From Cupriavidus pauculus (lineage in GTDB: Bacteria; Pseudomonadota; Gammaproteobacteria; Burkholderiales; Burkholderiaceae), in the NCBI RefSeq assembly GCF_003854935.1, contig NZ_CP033970.1, positions 1,364,001-1,428,000 of the forward strand: DNA of 64,000 nt, in the 5' to 3' direction. How positions within the stretch are numbered: position 1 is the first letter of the stretch; each line of letters begins with the position of its first letter. Under the pieces are notes generated by a model that did no database searches, was not told the DNA's origin, and saw nothing but the letters and a program-made list of their open reading frames with translations. Positions 62,977-64,000 of the stretch are shown here, piece by piece. The translations under genes were made by a program, and so were the position numbers.

Positions 62977-63939
62977 ATGACCAGCGCGATGAGAGACATC
63001 GACGAGCGCACCAACCTGACCAACAACAACCAGTTCGAGTTGCTGTTGTTCCGACTTGGCGACGCGACGCACAGCGGACAGTCCGAACTGTTCGGCATCA
63101 ACGTTTTCAAGGTCCGGGAAATCCTGGTCATGCCGTCGGTGACGTCGGTGGTGGGCGCCGAGCCGGCGATCCTGGGCATGGCGGACATCCGCGGGCAGGT
63201 GATTCCGGTCATCGACCTGCCGCGCCTGCTGGAATGCAAGCCGAAGTCGGGCCTGAACATCATGCTCGTGACCGAATACGCGCGCTCCACGCAAGGCTTT
63301 GCCGTCGAGGCCGTGGAGGAAATCGTGCGGCTGGACTGGAGCCAGGTGATCTCGGCCGAGAACAGCGTCAAGGGCGGGCTGGTGACCAGCATCGCCAAGC
63401 TCGACGCCGGCGGCGACAACCCGCGCCTGGTGCAGGTGCTGGACGTGGAGCAGATCCTGCGCGACGTGCTGCCCACGCGCCAGCCCGACGTGGACCCGGC
63501 CACCGTGGGCCCGCAGCTCAGCCTGCGCCCGGGCACCAAGATCCTGTGCGCCGACGATTCCGCCCTGGCGCGCGGCCTGATCGAGAACGGCCTCAAGGCC
63601 ATGGGCGTGCCCGTGGTGATGACCAAGACCGGCCAGGAAGCGTGGGACATGCTGGGCGAGATCGCCGACCTGGCCGCAAGCCAGGGCAGGTCGATCCGCG
63701 ACGAGGTGTCGCTGGTGCTGACCGACCTGGAAATGCCCGAGATGGACGGCTTCACGCTGACGCGCAAGATCAAGGCCGACGCGCGGCTCAAGTCGCTGCC
63801 CGTGGTCATCCACTCGTCGCTGTCGGGCGAGGCCAGCGAGGAACACGTGCGCAAGGTCGGCGCCGACGCCTACGTGTCGAAGTTCCTGGCCAAGGACCTG
63901 GCCGACACGATCCGCGGCGTGCTGGCGCGGCACCCGTGA
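62977..63939 (+). CDS. cheV: Chemotaxis coupling protein CheV
   Basis: 320 residues. CheW-like domain at about 20-165 (ELFGINVFKVREILVMPSVT, VIPVIDLPRLLECKPKSGLN) and receiver at about 180-320 with acidic pocket (CADDSALARGLI), phospho-acceptor D250 in VLTDLEMPEMDGF and K in YVSKFLAKDL. It links chemoreceptors to CheA and its phosphorylation tunes adaptation. GGAG nine bases before the ATG. Monocistronic in this window, with a flagellar promoter and a palindromic repeat downstream. Confidence 0.96.
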   Translation: MTSAMRDIDERTNLTNNNQFELLLFRLGDATHSGQSELFGINVFKVREILVMPSVTSVVGAEPAILGMADIRGQVIPVIDLPRLLECKPKSGLNIMLVTEYARSTQGFAVEAVEEIVRLDWSQVISAENSVKGGLVTSIAKLDAGGDNPRLVQVLDVEQILRDVLPTRQPDVDPATVGPQLSLRPGTKILCADDSALARGLIENGLKAMGVPVVMTKTGQEAWDMLGEIADLAASQGRSIRDEVSLVLTDLEMPEMDGFTLTRKIKADARLKSLPVVIHSSLSGEASEEHVRKVGADAYVSKFLAKDLADTIRGVLARHP

Positions 63940-63962
63940 TCGGGATGTATTGAGTTACCGAT

Positions 63963-64000
63963 GGTTGTCTCCCCTCTCCCGCGACGCGGGAGAGGGGCCG
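63963..64000. repeat. Copy of the palindromic repeat downstream of cheV
   Basis: CCCCTCTCCCGC-GAC-GCGGGAGAGGGG (12-bp arms, 63971-63997) preceded by GGTTGTCT and followed by CCG. Read in reverse it equals the left unit of the 2493-2796 array (GGCC, palindrome, then GGGAGACAAC), so the same element is dispersed at both ends of the window. May terminate cheV. Continues past the window edge. Confidence 0.88.

Overview
The window is GC-rich chromosomal DNA from a betaproteobacterium, most likely Burkholderiaceae of the Cupriavidus/Ralstonia type. The pointers are two Bug-type periplasmic receptors, an H-NS with the short betaproteobacterial architecture, ubiTUV beside a siroheme decarboxylase, CheV, and glycogen/trehalose genes combined with the GlgE pathway. 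No tRNA, rRNA, IS element, prophage or CRISPR array was seen. The species cannot be fixed without a search.

Layout. (1) 1-8434, minus strand: an apparent operon (molybdopterin S-/N-oxide reductase, Bug receptor, deacylase, PLP C-S lyase, second Bug receptor, four-domain rhodanese, thiol dioxygenase) divergent from a LysR regulator at 8560. It reads as uptake and breakdown of an organosulfur compound. A 63-bp tandem array of palindromes sits inside it, and another copy closes the window at 63963. (2) 9742-10188: an orphan gene. (3) 10232-35172: an alpha-glucan/trehalose block, glgP, glgA-treZ-treY and glgE-treS/pep2-glgB-glgX-malQ, with a PAS hybrid histidine kinase in the middle. (4) 35479-39164: two sigma-54 activators, one without and one with a receiver domain, and a degenerate histidine kinase. 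(5) 39337-49493: small stress-type proteins (PRC-barrel, BON, YflT-like, ParB-like, DUF3008, DUF3309-like, iron permease, ATP-grasp DUF3182, alpha/beta hydrolase, topoisomerase IB, SDR). (6) 49690-53320: iron alcohol dehydrogenase, succinate-semialdehyde dehydrogenase and a divergent IclR regulator. (7) 53420-56928: ubiU-ubiV-ubiT and a convergent NirDL-type siroheme decarboxylase. (8) 57071-63939: MFS transporter/LysR pair, lipoprotein, H-NS, NCS2 purine permease and cheV.

Main result. Blocks 3-5 look like one regulon. Well-formed -24/-12 (sigma-54) promoters with exact GG-N10-GC spacing lie upstream of glgE, glgA, the 39337 stress gene, the 45492 orphan, both divergent genes at 46690/46918 and the DUF3309/DUF3008 pair, mostly with leaders of about 30-60 nt. 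An 11-bp motif (GTA-N5-TGC, or GTA-N5-TAC in one case) sits about 50-110 bp upstream of several of them, where an enhancer-binding protein would bind. The two sigma-54 activators and the kinase-like protein encoded between the blocks are the obvious regulators. My reading is a sigma-54 stress response linking glycogen, trehalose and maltose-1-phosphate metabolism to a set of protective proteins. All regulatory statements are inferred from sequence.
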